NCBI GenBank assembly: GCA_963765265.1 | Contig: CAVXVN010000014.1 | Span: forward strand, 55,935 to 119,934 | Direction: 5' to 3' | DNA from: Bacillus_BD sp963765265 | Lineage (GTDB): Bacteria > Bacillota > Bacilli > Bacillales > Cytobacillaceae | Length of the DNA: 64,000 nt | Part shown: piece by piece, positions 35,325-44,803 of the stretch | Numbering within the stretch: the stretch's first letter is position 1 | Layout: every line of letters starts with the position of its first letter | Program-made: the position numbers and the translations under genes | The notes under the pieces: model-generated | Database searches by the model: none | Told to the model about the DNA's origin: nothing | The model's input: only the letters and a program-made list of their open reading frames with translations

Positions 35325-35820
35325 TTAGAATATCTTTTCATTAGCTGAACGATCTTTAAAAAACCATCGGTAATACATGTGCGAAAAATAAAACAGGATC
35401 CATAAAGTGGAAAAGGTCCAATACCAATTCCAATTTTTGTACTTAATCAGTTTTGTATACTTTAAAGCAATCAATTCAAGAACTGTAATAAAGGATGTGT
35501 AGGAAAAATAATAATACAATTTATAGATCTTAGTTTTTTTTTGGGGGGGTAATACAAATTAAATAAGACACATAAAGCAGGATAAACAAAATACTCAAAA
35601 GTAAAGCTAGTTTTGGAGGCCTTCTTAAGAAAAGTCGAGAAGGATAGCGAATTAAATTTCTCTCAACGACCACTAACCCAAAAATCCAGGTCATGAATTG
35701 CTTAAATAAAAAAATAACCCATGCTTCCCGAATCCTATTTCTTGGTACAAATTTAATTAATAAGATCGTCATGATGATCCATACTGAAGTTTCAATTATT
35801 TTTTCTGCTTTGTGCTTCAA
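35325..35820 (-). pseudogene. Frameshifted copy of the CBO0543-like membrane gene
   Basis: Near-identical to the intact gene at 24256-24750 but the frame breaks at a changed T-run and G-run (about 35531-35551), two bases longer than in copy 1. The TTG start and ribosome binding site are kept. The two halves are 96 and about 64 codons. Confidence 0.85.
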
Positions 35821-36015
35821 AATTATTCACTCCTTACTTAGGTTAATATGTCTTAAAAAAACTTTTTTCATGTATCGAAGAAACTACAAAATGCACGATC
35901 TTACTTTAACTAATTCAAAATCCTAAATACATATAGCTATATCACTGCGGAATAATAGAGATCGATTGAAGGAATGATAAGAATAGTCTTGTGTGGTGTG
36001 GTGGGGGGTAAAATT

Positions 36016-36480
36016 TTGGACAATAAGAGTGCTACAATGCAGATTCGCCGATACAACCAATTTACTTCTGCCTTTAATACAAACTATATTCATATACGGA
36101 ATCCTTGGGTTACCGCATGGTGGTCAGCTGCTTTTCCAGGCTTTGGTCATATCCATTTAGGCGTTTATTTAAAAGGATTTATCCTATTTTTTTGGGGAAA
36201 TCATTATCAATGTAAATGCAAAGATTAATCTTGCTATAGTGTACTCTTATACAGGATAATTTGACATGGCAAAGGAAGTCATAAACATAAGGTTTGTGAT
36301 GATGTATATTCCCGTTTATCTCTATTGTATTTGGGATAGCTATCGGTAGACGACTGACTTAAACAAACATTATCTTTTGGCTGAAAGTGAAAAGGCACCC
36401 ATCGTACCCTTTAAAATGAATGGGTTTGCCATAAATTCTTTAGATAAAAGAAATCCTTGGGTCGCCTTAGTATGGTCCCT
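36016..36480 (+). pseudogene. Broken copy of the two-repeat membrane gene
   Basis: Corresponds to 24946-25409. It has an extra G in TTTTTTGGGGAAATC (about 36193), further stops (for example TAG near 36347), and loses its 3' half at the deletion junction at 36480. Confidence 0.85.
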
Positions 36481-36804
36481 TAATTAAAACAACACCAAAA
36501 AAAATCCCCTTATTGAGGATTTTTTTTGGTTTGATTCGATTTCTTACTTTTATCTAATTGTTAACGTTCATAGGAAACTATAGAGTCTTGACCCCCGGTA
36601 CAGTAGTGCTTTATTTTACTTGGGATCCATTTTTCGGACTACTACTCTACCTTTGTTAGAGTTAGATAAAAGAATTTAATGATTGCTTTGTTTAATTAGC
36701 TATTACGAGCCGAATAAAAAATATAATGGGAAAGATATCGGGCGAATAAAAAATAATTATATTATGTGTATTTAGCACATAGATTATTTAGGTAATATAG
36801 GTAG
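36481..36804. repeat. Segmental duplication, copy 2, middle part
   Basis: Matches 27774-28100. Its last 180 bases (from about 36624) occur a third time at 37800-38000, so this segment flanks the DUF1186/SEC-C gene as a direct repeat. The remaining bases to 37043 hold no gene. Confidence 0.8.
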
Positions 36805-37043
36805 ATCTTTTTGATTTAAGCATGTATTCCCCCTCTCCCGGAGTTTTTAATTTTCTAATTTTATCTAAGTAGACTGACAATATGGTTATCTCAAAATACG
36901 AATTATTCAAGGTGTCACAGGCACTCTAAAACTAAAAATGGCCACAGTGACTACTTCAAAAGTCCCTTTGACCACCTCAATCATTATCTTTAATTAGAAA
37001 TAACTGGTGGAAAAGTACACCTCTTCCCCTTGTCCCCAACAAA

Positions 37044-37697
37044 TCATTTCCCACAACATTTTTTATACTTCTTGCCACTCCCACAAATACACGGGTCATT
37101 TCTACCAATTTGCACTTCATTGACAATCGGTTTATTAGTAGAACGAAACGTAAGTGCTTTTTCGGAACTAAACATTTTTTCTAATTGATTTCCTGCTCCT
37201 CTTTTGTCCTTTTGATGAAAACAATACCAATCCTCGAGTTCCTCTATCGTATTTTCAATAAATCGATCATAGTAATGCGTATTTTTGCTAAGAATCTCTT
37301 CTTTTGACTGAGCAAGCGTTCTTTCAATATCCCCTAAATTTATACTCCAAGTGTCAATTAAGTCATTTCTATAGGCTGACTTAATATCCTCATATACCTC
37401 TACTGGATATAATCGATCACAACAAATGACAACTTCAGTATATACATCCTTTATTAAAGACTTCTCTCTTAGTAAAGTCTGATAATAATCTATGACCACC
37501 TTTCTTTCAATTTGATTATTCAAAACTAAGATTGTAAGTGCTGACACAAATTGTCCTCGTGCATACGAATATACTTTTTCATCTTCAATCATTTCTTTAA
37601 GTGGCTCTATATTCCCATCATAGTTAGTCGCTATCACTCTTCCCCCAGCTTCTGTTAAAAAGTCTCCGAGCAATTGTTCTAGCATTTCTCCTGGCAT
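37044..37697 (-). pseudogene. DUF1186/SEC-C protein, 5' truncated
   Basis: The 217-residue frame carries the end of a DUF1186 domain (LGDFLTEAGGRVIATNYDGN, ARGQFVSALTILVLN) and a C-terminal SEC-C zinc motif IGRNDPCICGSGKKYKKCCG. The frame stays open upstream of the first ATG (KKTKFFRILKMPGEML), matching the family, but there is no ribosome binding site and family members usually have about 80 more N-terminal residues. Just upstream lies a half copy of the ACCGTCCCC repeat, which probably marks the truncation point. It may still be translated from the internal ATG, but a functional protein is doubtful. Confidence 0.65.
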
Positions 37698-38053
37698 TTT
37701 TAAAATACGAAAAAATTTAGTTTTTTTGTAGAAGACTACTTTTTCAGCAGTCTAGAACCGTCCCCTTGTCATTTTATTGAAACCAGCTCAAATAAGAGAC
37801 TATGGGGACCCGTTTTTCGGACTACTTCTCTACCTTTGTTAAAGTTTAATAAAGGAATTCAATGATTGCTTTGTTTAATTAGCTATTACGAGCTGAATAA
37901 AAAATATAATGAGAAAGATATCGGACGATCAAAGATTAATTTGCTTATGTGTATTTAGCACATAGAATATTTAGGTAATATTTCTTATTCAATCTTGTAT
38001 CTTCATAAATTGCCGTCCCCTTGTCAAAACTACAAAAATAGAAAAAATAAAAA

Positions 38054-38080
38054 GGCCGTTTTTCTATTTAAAAACAGCCC
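38054..38080 (-). terminator. Terminator of codY paralogue 2
   Basis: Same hairpin as after paralogue 1: GGGCTGTTTTT with AAAAACGGCC and a T-rich tail on the minus strand. Confidence 0.75.
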
Positions 38081-38154
38081 TAAAAATTTACGTATTATAT
38101 GAAAGTTTTTTTTCAATCCTGAGACTAAAATTGTCCTACTAGAAATTCCAATTT

Positions 38155-38943
38155 CTATGCAAAACGAATATTGTCGGATTTTAACTTTTCAAGTTCCACT
38201 AAAAACCTATCATTTAAAACTTTAATAAAGGTTCCTTTCATTCCTAAAGAACGTGATTCAATAACGCCGGCACTTTCTAATTTTCGTAGAGCGTTAACAA
38301 TAACTGAACGGGTAATTCCAACACGATCGGCTATCTTGGAAGCAACTAATACACCTTGTTTGCCCTCAAGCTCATTAAAGATATGTTCAATGGCTTCTAA
38401 TTCACTGTATGATAATGAACTGATTGCCATTTGTACAACAGCCTTACTGCGTGCTTCTTTTTCAATTTCTTTAGAAGTTTCATGAAGAATCTCCATTCCA
38501 ACAACTGTGGAACCATATTCAGCAAGGATTAGATCATCATTATCAAATGGCTTATCAAGTCTTGCGAGAATGAATGTACCTATTCTTTTTCCGCCACCGA
38601 TTAATGGTATGATGGTTGTTAATCCATTTACAAATAGATCTTTATTTTCTGATGGAAATACGGAGTATACGCTATCTATATCAATATTTGAAGATGTTTC
38701 ATTAATTTTGGATAAATGATTGATAAATTCTTCAGGAAATTGGCCATTATCAAGAAGTTGATTCAAATTTTCATGTTGATACTGGCGATTCTTTGAATAT
38801 CCTAGTATTTTACCTGAAAGACTTACAATAAAAATAGTTGCATCGATAATATCGCTTAGTGTTTCAGACATTCCCTTAAAATTTTGACCTTTAGAATTTT
38901 GTAACAAAGAATTAATCTTTCTTGTTTTTGATAATAAAGTCAT
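38155..38943 (-). CDS. codY: CodY-like GTP-sensing regulator, paralogue 2
   Basis: A 262-residue intact CodY homologue differing from paralogue 1 at about 15 positions by eye (roughly 94 per cent identity). Most changes are in the N-terminal GAF domain (for example D19G, E24G, E51K, H53R, A94V/V95 region, T98S); the winged helix is unchanged apart from conservative swaps. It shares the replacement of the ligand-carboxylate Arg by Asn59. Its upstream region lacks about 35 bases present before paralogue 1 (29044-29080), so the promoters differ. Both remain open while neighbouring duplicated genes are broken, which suggests they are still selected. Confidence 0.88.
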   Translation of the reverse strand: MTLLSKTRKINSLLQNSKGQNFKGMSETLSDIIDATIFIVSLSGKILGYSKNRQYQHENLNQLLDNGQFPEEFINHLSKINETSSNIDIDSVYSVFPSENKDLFVNGLTTIIPLIGGGKRIGTFILARLDKPFDNDDLILAEYGSTVVGMEILHETSKEIEKEARSKAVVQMAISSLSYSELEAIEHIFNELEGKQGVLVASKIADRVGITRSVIVNALRKLESAGVIESRSLGMKGTFIKVLNDRFLVELEKLKSDNIRFA

Positions 38944-39097
38944 TTCTTTTTCCCCCTAATTAATTAAAATATTTAATTTAATTTGAATGTTTTGCTTATG
39001 TATACAAGCATACTACCATCTTAATGCTAATACCAATACTTTCAATTAAATATTCATAGTTTGCTTCAACCAGTTAACAATTCTGTCACATAACAAA

Positions 39098-39142
39098 CAA
39101 GGGGACGGTTCTGCGTTTGGAATCGCAAGAACCGCCTCCTTG
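39098..39142. repeat. Degraded ACCGTCCCC-family inverted repeat
   Basis: CAAGGGGACGGTTCTGCG and CGCAAGAACCGCCTCCTTG still pair imperfectly. It is the counterpart of the perfect repeat at 29194. Confidence 0.65.
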
Positions 39143-39167
39143 TTTCCATAGCACCCGATTTCTAGTT

Positions 39168-39659
39168 TTAAAAAATTACAGCGAGAATGAACCAAACGAT
39201 CATTAGCAATTGAATTAAGGACTTTGGCAATGCTGCCGCCTAAAAACCCAATGATGGTGGCAAATCCAATTTTTAAAGCTTTTTTACCGTCTTTATGAAG
39301 GATAAGTTCTGTAACAAGCACGGCTAAAAATGGAACGAGAAGAATCCCAAAAGGAGGAAGGATAAAGGAACCGACAATCGTGGCAATTGCTGTTAATCGT
39401 TTCAGATGTTTTTGAGCCACCGTATTTTTTCACAAAATAGCTGTTTGCGATTATAGTCTGCCGCAATTAAAACAGCACTTAATATTACCATACTGATCCA
39501 GAACCATATCGATAACTCATTCGGGTTTATGAGAAATTGATAAACAATAAATCCTCCCCAAATGGCCACGATCGAAGGAATCAGCGGATAGATAATCCCT
39601 ACAAAACTTAATACGAATAAGAGAATTGTTATTCCCCACCATAATATTTCCAATGTCAA
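39168..39659 (-). pseudogene. DUF456 membrane protein, multiple frameshifts
   Basis: Translation in pieces gives a DUF456 protein of about 160 residues: an N-terminal part (WWGITILLFVLSFVGIIYP), then TAIATIVGSFILPPFGILL, VPFLAVLVTELILHKDGKK and GFATIIGFLGGSIAKVL. Three single-base indels separate them: an extra A near 39453, an A-run near 39411, and an extra A near 39221; correcting the last restores LIQLLMIVWFILAVIF and a stop at 39168. The family is small and membrane-bound, with no defined function. Two frames remain as open fragments. Confidence 0.75.
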
Positions 39660-39831
39660 ACCCCTGCTTTCTTTTGGATATTTGATTTATGTTTTTTCTT
39701 AAAAAATGATAACCTAATTTTTTCTTTTAAAAATCACTTGATCTATAGTGATATCAGTATGATTTTTTCATTTAGTAACGAATGGACAGGCATATAATTA
39801 GTTCCCTTACACTTGCAAGCTACTTAATCCT

Positions 39832-40512
39832 CTAATTTCCAAAACGTTGTAAGAAACGTGTAGTCTTATCCATAAACTCTTCAAAAGTCGGAGAATGATT
39901 GCTCCTTTGATTATATCTTTTTCGAATCGTTTCTATTAATTGGAGTGGAACAGGTTTCCCCTCAATTAAATGGTAATAATGATCATATGCCTTTTTCAAA
40001 TGCTCCCATCTAAAATCATTTCCCTGCTGAACATATTCGGAAACATCAATTATTTTTGCTCTACCATTTTGTAGTAAAATATTTTTTAAGTGGATGTCAC
40101 GAGGATTTAATCCTTTTTGACGCACATATTCTCTTGCCTGATCGACATCTTCAATAACCTGTTTTGGAATAGGAATACCTTGAAGTAAACAATCATATAA
40201 AGTAATTCCTTCCTCGAAGTTTAGAACAAGATAATTATCTTTATAACCAAAACATGTTGAAAAATAGGGGGAGTCTCCTAATGTTTTATAGACTTTCCCC
40301 TCTATTTGAACTTTTTGAATTTTATCATCTGCATACATTTTAAATACATATTATGAAACATCAATGGATTGAAAAACAGCTGCGTCCGTTCCTATACCAA
40401 TACATCTTAAATGATCAGAGTATCCATGGATCGATACAGGCTCGTTGTTTGGATTTGAAGAAATTGAAATTTTTGATAAGTGTTTATCGGCAAATATCCA
40501 ATCCTCTCTCAT
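39832..40512 (-). pseudogene. Small Ser/Thr-kinase-like protein with nonsense codon
   Basis: A 226-codon gene starting at ATG 40512 (nine bases after AAGGAG) is interrupted by one in-frame TAA at 40351-40353 (codon 54). Before it lies the Gly-rich loop IGIGTDAAVFQ; after it, in the same frame, the lysine strand YVFKMYAD, then GLNPRDIHLKNILLQNG (catalytic loop) and AKIIDVSEY (metal-binding Asp). This is the YrzF/YbdM-like group of short bacterial kinases. The downstream 168 codons are open from an internal ATG but would lack the nucleotide-binding loop, so activity is unlikely unless the stop is read through. Confidence 0.8.
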
Positions 40513-40650
40513 TGGCCACATCTCCTTTTTAAAAGATTTATTGTTATTCTTTCGTTAATCTTTTTGATTAAGATACCTCTCGTTTTCTTTTGCATACTTT
40601 TGGTAGATTGATATTTATTTTCTTTATATAAATATATAATTTCTAGTAAA

Positions 40651-41301
40651 CTAATACATAATAACTAGCCAAACACCTCCAGCCATGTAGCCTGCCATTA
40701 CATCAGAAGGATAATGCACCCCCAGGTAAATACGACTGATACCTATTAATAAAATAATAAACCAAACAAAATTCCCCAGCCTAACTTTGAAAGAGGTTTG
40801 TACTTACTTCGTAACACTAAATAGCATTAAAAATCCATAATAAGTCATACTGCCCATGGAATGACCACTGGGAAAACTGAACCCATCCGCCTCGATGATT
40901 CGATTGACGTTGGGACGTTCTCTCTCAAAAAAGTTCTTTAACCAAAGATTTAATAGACCTCCTCCTGCAACAGTAATGAAGTAAAATAGCATTGCCCATA
41001 GATTTTTACGTTTTACATAATAGCCAAATCATACTAATCACGAGAAGAAGGCCAAGCATAAAAGTTGATCCCATTTCTGTTATAAAATACATGAATCCAT
41101 CCATTGCTGGTGAAGTATAGAATCTGACAATATCAATAACCTTCTGATCAAATAGGAATGGCCTTTTTTCCATTAAATCACTTGATAAACCGAATAAATA
41201 TGTATAAACAAGCACTAGAAAAAAACAAGCCAGTAATTCCCCAAACTGTAACAAGAGGGGAGACAGAGAATCCCTCGATACGTTTTCGAAACAATGTACA
41301 T
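40651..41301 (-). pseudogene. PAP2-family phosphatase, decayed
   Basis: All three PAP2 motifs can be read: KNFFERERP, FPSGHSMGSM and SRIYLGVHYPSD. The intact protein would be a six-helix membrane phosphatase of about 215 residues, acting on undecaprenyl diphosphate or phosphatidate-type lipids. It is broken by a frameshift near 41020 (between SMIWLL and YVKRKNLWAM), an in-frame TAA at 40804-40806, and another shift near the N-terminus. The ATG at 41301 follows AGGAGGTGTG. It lies directly downstream of a yybP-ykoY-type riboswitch and its terminator. Confidence 0.75.
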
Positions 41302-41375
41302 CACACCTCCTAACCATATCGAATCTAGTAAAACTTTTTAAAAACAAAAATCAGATGACTTCCCTGAAAGTGAAA

Positions 41376-41403
41376 AGACCCTTACTACTAGTAGTAAAGG
41401 TCT
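41376..41403 (-). terminator. Second hairpin after the manganese riboswitch
   Basis: AGACCTTTACTACTAGTAGT with AAGGGTCT forms a stem followed by TTTTC on the minus strand. It repeats the AGACCTTTAC phrase of the preceding terminator and may be a tandem or duplicated expression platform. Confidence 0.6.
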
Positions 41404-41405
41404 TT

Positions 41406-41446
41406 AAAAATAAAAAGACCTTTACCAACTATATTGGTAAAGGTCT
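41406..41446 (-). terminator. Riboswitch expression-platform terminator
   Basis: On the minus strand AGACCTTTACCAA pairs with TTGGTAAAGGTCT and is followed by TTTTTATTTTT. Its 5' arm shares the GAGACC end of the riboswitch aptamer, so ligand-stabilised aptamer folding would compete with termination. Confidence 0.8.
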
Positions 41447-41535
41447 CGCTAACAATGAAATTGCTAACAAAGCCGGGGACTCTCATCCCGTAATGACGAC
41501 TTTGTTATTAAAGCTACTCCCCTTTAGAGGATTAT
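41442..41535 (-). ncRNA. yybP-ykoY manganese riboswitch
   Basis: Reading the minus strand, the conserved pieces of the yybP-ykoY aptamer appear in order: AAAGGGGAGTAGC, AAGTCGTCATTACGGGATG, AGAGTCCCCGGCTTTGTTA, and GCGAGACC closing the outer helix. In this family Mn2+ binds where two loops dock and prevents terminator formation, turning on manganese export or related genes. A strong sigma-A promoter lies just upstream and an intrinsic terminator just downstream. The gene it should control here is the decayed PAP2 phosphatase. Confidence 0.85.
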
Positions 41536-41554
41536 GTTTATTTAGAATACTAAT

Positions 41555-41583
41555 ATTATAACGTTAAAATGGTTAAAAATCAA
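41555..41583 (-). promoter_or_regulatory. Promoter of the manganese riboswitch
   Basis: TTGATT (41583-41578) and TATAAT (41560-41555) are separated by 17 bases on the minus strand, placing the start some 15-20 bases before the aptamer. Confidence 0.8.
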
Positions 41584-41635
41584 TAAATTTGTATAATGGT
41601 GATGTATTGTATTCAATAGCAACCAGTTACAAGTA

Positions 41636-41681
41636 AAAAGAAGAACCCACTTTGATCCATGTTTCATCAAAAGGGGCTCTT
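41636..41681 (-). terminator. Terminator of the opuC operon
   Basis: Minus-strand stem AAGAGCCCCTTTTGAT with ATCAAAGTGGGTTCTT followed by CTTTTT, about 50 bases after the opuCC stop. Confidence 0.8.
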
Positions 41682-41732
41682 TAAATGGTTTCACAAATAT
41701 TTTCTAAGGGGCATCGATTGACTTTTAATCAA

Positions 41733-42613
41733 TCAATCCGGATTTTTGTAAAAAGTCTTGGCCACAGCTTCAACCATCATTCCATCATTATCCACCTTCG
41801 CGTTCATTTTTTGCATGGTAGATTCATCAATTTTCTGTTCTAACTGACGAAGCACTTTTGCTAACTCTGGATATTGTTTTAACGTTTCTGTTCTAACCAG
41901 TGGAAGCGCGTGATAAGGCGGAAAATAGCCTAAATCATCTTCTAATACGCGTAGATCATAAGCTTGCAATTGCCCATCCGTTGTATAGGAATTGATGACA
42001 TCGACTTCTTTTGCGTTAATGGAACGGTACATCATGCCGTGATCCATTCCTTTCACATCTTTAAATTGGATATTGTATGCATTCTGGAAGCCTGGTAAGC
42101 CGTCTGGACGGTCAATGAATTCAAATACTGCCCCAAGAGTAAATTGATCAGATACTTTAGCAAAATCACTGAATGTTTTCACATTCAGTTTCTCCGCATA
42201 GCGTTCATCCAATGCCAGTGTATACGTATTATTAAAACCGAATGAATTAAAGGCTGTAATCCCGTCACGTGCTACGAGCTCTTTTGTTTTAGCTAATGTT
42301 TCATCAGCGGTTCCAGCTGTTTCATGATAATAGTTAATCACAATTGTTCCTGTGTAATCTGGTATCACATCTATGTTGCCGTTTACCATGGCGTTCCAAA
42401 CGACATTCGAACCACCAAGGTTTTCTTTATAGGTGACGTTTATATTGGTTGTCTGCTTCTATTAATTGTCCCCATAATTTGAGACAAAATAATACTTTCC
42501 GTATTGTTTCTTGAACCAACGATGAGCGAATCTTCCGTTTTGAATATACATCCGGCAAGCGGCATCACGCATAGTACCGCCACCATACACATGATTAGTT
42601 TCTTTTTATTCAT
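41733..42613 (-). pseudogene. opuCC: OpuCC-like osmoprotectant-binding lipoprotein, frameshifted
   Basis: The gene begins at ATG 42613 after AAGGGGGATACG with a lipoprotein signal ending VMPLAGC, then LIVGSRNNTESIILSQIMG, the start of an OpuCC/OsmF-type choline, carnitine or glycine betaine binding protein. Two indels follow: one in a G-run (near 42464), and one near 42446, after which NINVTYKENLGGSNVVWNAM resumes and stays open for the rest of the protein (IPDYTGTIV, GYFPPYHALPLV). The 218-codon open remainder lacks the export signal. If the indels are real, the importer has lost its binding protein. Confidence 0.8.
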
Positions 42614-42623
42614 CGTATCCCCC

Positions 42624-43277
42624 TTATCTTAAGCCTTTTGGTGTAGACCAACGTTCAAGGGAGCTGAAGATTACTTCAAGAACGACAGCTAATAGCGCAG
42701 CAGGAATAGCCCCAAGTAAGATTAAGCCATCAATCCCTCGTGTTATACCTAAGAAGATGAAATCTCCCAACCCGCCTGCTCCGATAAAAGCTGCAAGAGT
42801 CGCTGTTCCAACGTTAATGACAGCAGCTGTACGGACTCCGGCCATGATCATCGGAATGGCGAGAGGAAGCTCTACTTTTAACAATACTTGTCGTCTGGTC
42901 ATACCCATTCCTTTAGCAGCTTCGATTGTCGCTTTATCGACATCTTTTATGCCTGTATAAGTGTTCCGAATGATCGGCAGCAATGAATATAAAAAGAGAG
43001 CAGCAATGGCTGTTGTAACACCAATCCCAAATATAGGTATCATAAATCCGAGAAGAGCAAGACTTGGGATGGTCTGCATAATTCCGGCACCGCCTAATAC
43101 AACCGTAGTCAGTGCGGGAACACGTGTAATCAGGATGCCTAACGTAATTCCGAGAATAATAGCGATCAGCATGGAGAAAAAGACAAGTTGGATGTGTACC
43201 GACGTTGCCTCTAGGACCTCATGCCAGCGCATTTGACCTTGTTGGATGAATTGTTCCCATATGTTTAAATTCTTCAT
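42624..43277 (-). CDS. opuCB: OpuCB-type osmoprotectant ABC permease
   Basis: A 217-residue permease with about six helices and the binding-protein-dependent EAA loop EAAKGMGMTRRQVLLKVELP (about 118-137). Length and sequence match OpuBB/OpuCB. Start overlaps the opuCA stop by ATGA, and opuCC follows ten bases downstream. B. subtilis opuC has a second permease gene, opuCD, after opuCC; here a terminator follows instead, so either CB works as a homodimer or the second permease has been lost. The gene itself is intact between two frameshifted partners. Confidence 0.9.
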   Translation of the reverse strand: MKNLNIWEQFIQQGQMRWHEVLEATSVHIQLVFFSMLIAIILGITLGILITRVPALTTVVLGGAGIMQTIPSLALLGFMIPIFGIGVTTAIAALFLYSLLPIIRNTYTGIKDVDKATIEAAKGMGMTRRQVLLKVELPLAIPMIMAGVRTAAVINVGTATLAAFIGAGGLGDFIFLGITRGIDGLILLGAIPAALLAVVLEVIFSSLERWSTPKGLR

Positions 43278-44405
43278 TCATTTACCTCCATCTCTGTCCA
43301 TTGGCTTGATAAGGCAGAAAGCAGTGTTCCACGAGTGACTAACCCTTTTACTTTTCGAGACTCGTTAATGACTGGAATGATCCCGAATGGGGCATCCTCC
43401 ATATTGATGATTGCATCTTTAGCAGTTGCTGAGTCAAAAAGAACAGATTGAGGAGCCTGCATGATTTCTTCGATTGTTTTGATACTGCCCATACCTTTGA
43501 GCAAATCATAGGCAGATACAATTCCGAGAAGGGAATGATCTTCATCCACGATGACTAAAGCAGTGGTTTTTCTCTGACGCATAATGGATAGTGCTTTTTC
43601 TGGAGAGTGATGTGGAAGAGAAGTGACAACCCTTTCGGTCATGACATCCGTAACCGACATGAGATCGGGGTTTTGAATAATCCGGTGCTTACCAATGAAC
43701 TCTTCAACAAATCCGGAAGCAGGTTCGTGTAATATTTTTTCAGGTGTGTCGAGTTGAAGTAACTGTCCATCTCTCATAATGGCAATGCGATCACCGAGCT
43801 TTAAAGCTTCATCCATATCATGAGTGACAAACACAAAGGTTTTCTTCAACTTTTTATGCAAAGAAATTAATTCTTCCTGCAGCTGTTCCCGGGTAATGGG
43901 ATCTAAAGCACCAAAGGGTTCATCCATCAAGATGATACGAGGATTGGAAGCAAGTGCTCTTGCCACACCGACGCGTTGCTGCTGTCCTCCTGAAAGTTCT
44001 TTAGGATAGCGGGTGCTGAATACTTCTGGATCAAGTCCCACCATATTTAAAAGCTCTTTCACCCGTTCTTTAATTTTCTCCTTATCCCAGCCTTTAAGCT
44101 CAGGAACAATGGCGATGTTTTTTTCAATCGTATAATGGGGGAAAAGACCAATTTGTTGAATCACATATCCGATATTACGGCGAAGCTCAGCCGCATTTAA
44201 CTTGTGTAATATCTTTACCATTGATGGTAATGAGTCCACTCGTATGAGGAATCATTCGATTAATCATTTTCATCGTAGTTGATTTTCCAGAGCCACTTGG
44301 TCCGATGAGAACGAGAAATTCTCCTTCTGGAACTTCAAGATTAACAGAATTCACGGCTATAAATCCTCTATTATACACTTTGCTTACATTTTCAAATTTG
44401 AGCAT
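43274..44405 (-). pseudogene. opuCA: OpuCA-like osmoprotectant ABC ATPase, frameshifted
   Basis: The ATPase of a QAT-family osmoprotectant importer with Walker A GPSGSGKST, signature LSGGQQQR, Walker B ILMDEPFGALD and two C-terminal CBS domains that sense ionic strength or nucleotides. The frame breaks after DITQV (about 44198): one extra A turns VNAAELRRN into VKCG and a stop. The downstream 321-codon frame is open but begins inside the domain without Walker A. With a single A removed the gene is complete (about 376 residues). This could be an A-run sequencing error or a real lesion. Confidence 0.85.
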
Positions 44406-44803
44406 ATGTACCTCCTAATTAGAATATTTGAAATACTTTCGCGCATTACCGCTTTAATATATATAAGTAACACAGTTAAAAAAAAGAGCTCTTCTCCAAA
44501 TCCAGTGTGATCGAATACACACGTAAAGGATAGGAGAGATGCTTCTTTTGTCTAATATATGACAAGCAGCATAATCCAAAATAACCTAATAATGTAAAAC
44601 ATTATTGTTTGACATTTTTAAATAAAAGTTATTTTGAAATATTTTCAACCATCTAAACATAACACTCTTTCTTTAGTCTTTCAACCTTGTTGGCGGAGTA
44701 TGCATGATCAAAGGCTTAAAAAAACGTGATAGCTACACGTTTTCAAACCGTACTAGGTATAGTGTTATCCTTGAAAACTACCAAAAAATAAAATATTTTC
44801 TAA

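Larger units (their letters stand above)
35030..36480. repeat. Segmental duplication, copy 2, first part
   Basis: Matches 23956-25409. It ends abruptly at 36480, where sequence equivalent to 27774 follows, so about 2.36 kb present in copy 1 has been deleted here with one base of microhomology. Confidence 0.9.
37800..39142. repeat. Segmental duplication, copy 2, codY part
   Basis: Matches 27897-29241: about 230 bases downstream of codY, the whole codY-like gene, its upstream region and a degraded copy of the ACCGTCCCC inverted repeat (39098-39142). Confidence 0.9.

Noticed and set aside
36481..37043. Possible gene between the duplication parts
   Set aside because: Only repeat sequence and a hairpin are visible; all frames are short and interrupted.
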